The notes under the pieces are model-generated. The model ran no database searches. It was not told the origin of the DNA and saw only the letters and a program-made list of their open reading frames with translations. A program made the translations under genes and the position numbers. Shown piece by piece: positions 63,927 through 64,000 of a stretch of DNA of 64,000 nt. How positions within the stretch are numbered: position 1 is the first letter of the stretch; each line of letters begins with the position of its first letter. The DNA is from Centrapalus pauciflorus (taxonomy: Eukaryota; Streptophyta; Magnoliopsida; Asterales; Asteraceae). Location of the stretch: NCBI GenBank assembly GCA_020465985.1, contig JAANYP010004292.1:51387-115386 (forward strand), given 5' to 3'.

Positions 63927-64000
63927 ATCTGCACAATAAATAACACTGTTAGACTCATTAAAAATCAATAAACTTGTTTAAATTCAAATTTGTTTTATTT

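Larger units (their letters stand above)
60210..64000 (-). mobile_element. Sirevirus-type copia element D (minus strand), 3' part only
   Basis: 3' LTR 60210-60867 on the minus strand, the polypurine tract just inside it (TCAAGGGGGAGTC on the minus strand), and the extra ORF; pol lies beyond the window. LTR ends (TGTTGGTACACC...AGACCTTACA on the minus strand) and the extra ORF match element B. The left flank is TAGGG (60205-60209); the matching target duplication would be outside. Confidence 0.9.

Noticed and set aside
63868..63958. Hydrophobic N-terminus (LFIVQIWQFALLSLSIIWSL) on the long minus-strand frame, which could suggest a signal peptide or membrane anchor for an envelope protein.
   Set aside because: It arises from reading upstream and out of frame. 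The start conserved with element B is the ATG at 63926 after the GCAG acceptor, in another frame, and gives a non-hydrophobic MAVRAFVPKHNMV. A one-base frameshift near 63870 joins the frames.

Overview
This window is repeat-derived plant nuclear DNA. I see no gene that looks like a functional host gene, and no tRNA, rRNA or CRISPR array. Nearly all coding sequence is decayed gag-pol of LTR retrotransposons. The mix is Tekay/Del-like chromovirus gypsy elements with 2-2.6 kb LTRs, an Athila gypsy element, and Sirevirus-type copia elements carrying an extra 3' ORF of a kind I associate with the daisy family. Together with CTCGGCGAGT-type motifs in the LTRs, this suggests Asteraceae, plausibly Lactuca. 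That assignment is inference.

Layout. 1-13051: a gypsy solo LTR (360-3012) holding a 510 bp hAT-type MITE (900-1409); a gag-only Sirevirus-like element (4161-10239); the truncated 3' end of another such element (10240-about 12515). 13052-64000 is one nest of insertions. The base is a gypsy element (E) with its 5' LTR at 13052-17758; that LTR holds a 2.9 kb foreign segment of organellar character, and the protease region holds a solo LTR (19363-21287). E's reverse transcriptase is cut at 21636 by an Athila element that runs past the right end of the window. The Athila 5' LTR was hit by a minus-strand Tekay-like element A (22603-44268, 5 bp target duplication TGAAT). The gag gene of A was hit by a plus-strand Sirevirus B (29605-41270, target duplication GTGTT). 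The Athila pol gene was hit by a tandem Tekay-like element C with three LTRs and two internal regions (49160-59529, target duplication TGTGT), and its integrase by a second Sirevirus D on the minus strand (60210 to beyond 64000).

How the parts relate. A and C are one gag-pol family. B and D are one family; both carry, between pol and the 3' LTR, a roughly 950-residue ORF with a conserved N-terminal block, polyglutamine, a coiled coil and a conserved C-terminal module. In B this ORF has its own TATA box and a candidate 5' UTR intron. Many premature stops can be explained by C-to-T or G-to-A change, as expected of methylated repeats. The B LTRs differ at only about 18 of 623 positions by eye, so B is recent.

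The most interesting leads are the gene-like organisation of the Sirevirus 3' ORF, three hairpin repeats with a compensatory base-pair change between pol and that ORF, a conserved candidate intron inside the gypsy LTRs, short CpG-containing motif arrays in LTRs or leaders of unrelated families, and the tandem structure of C.
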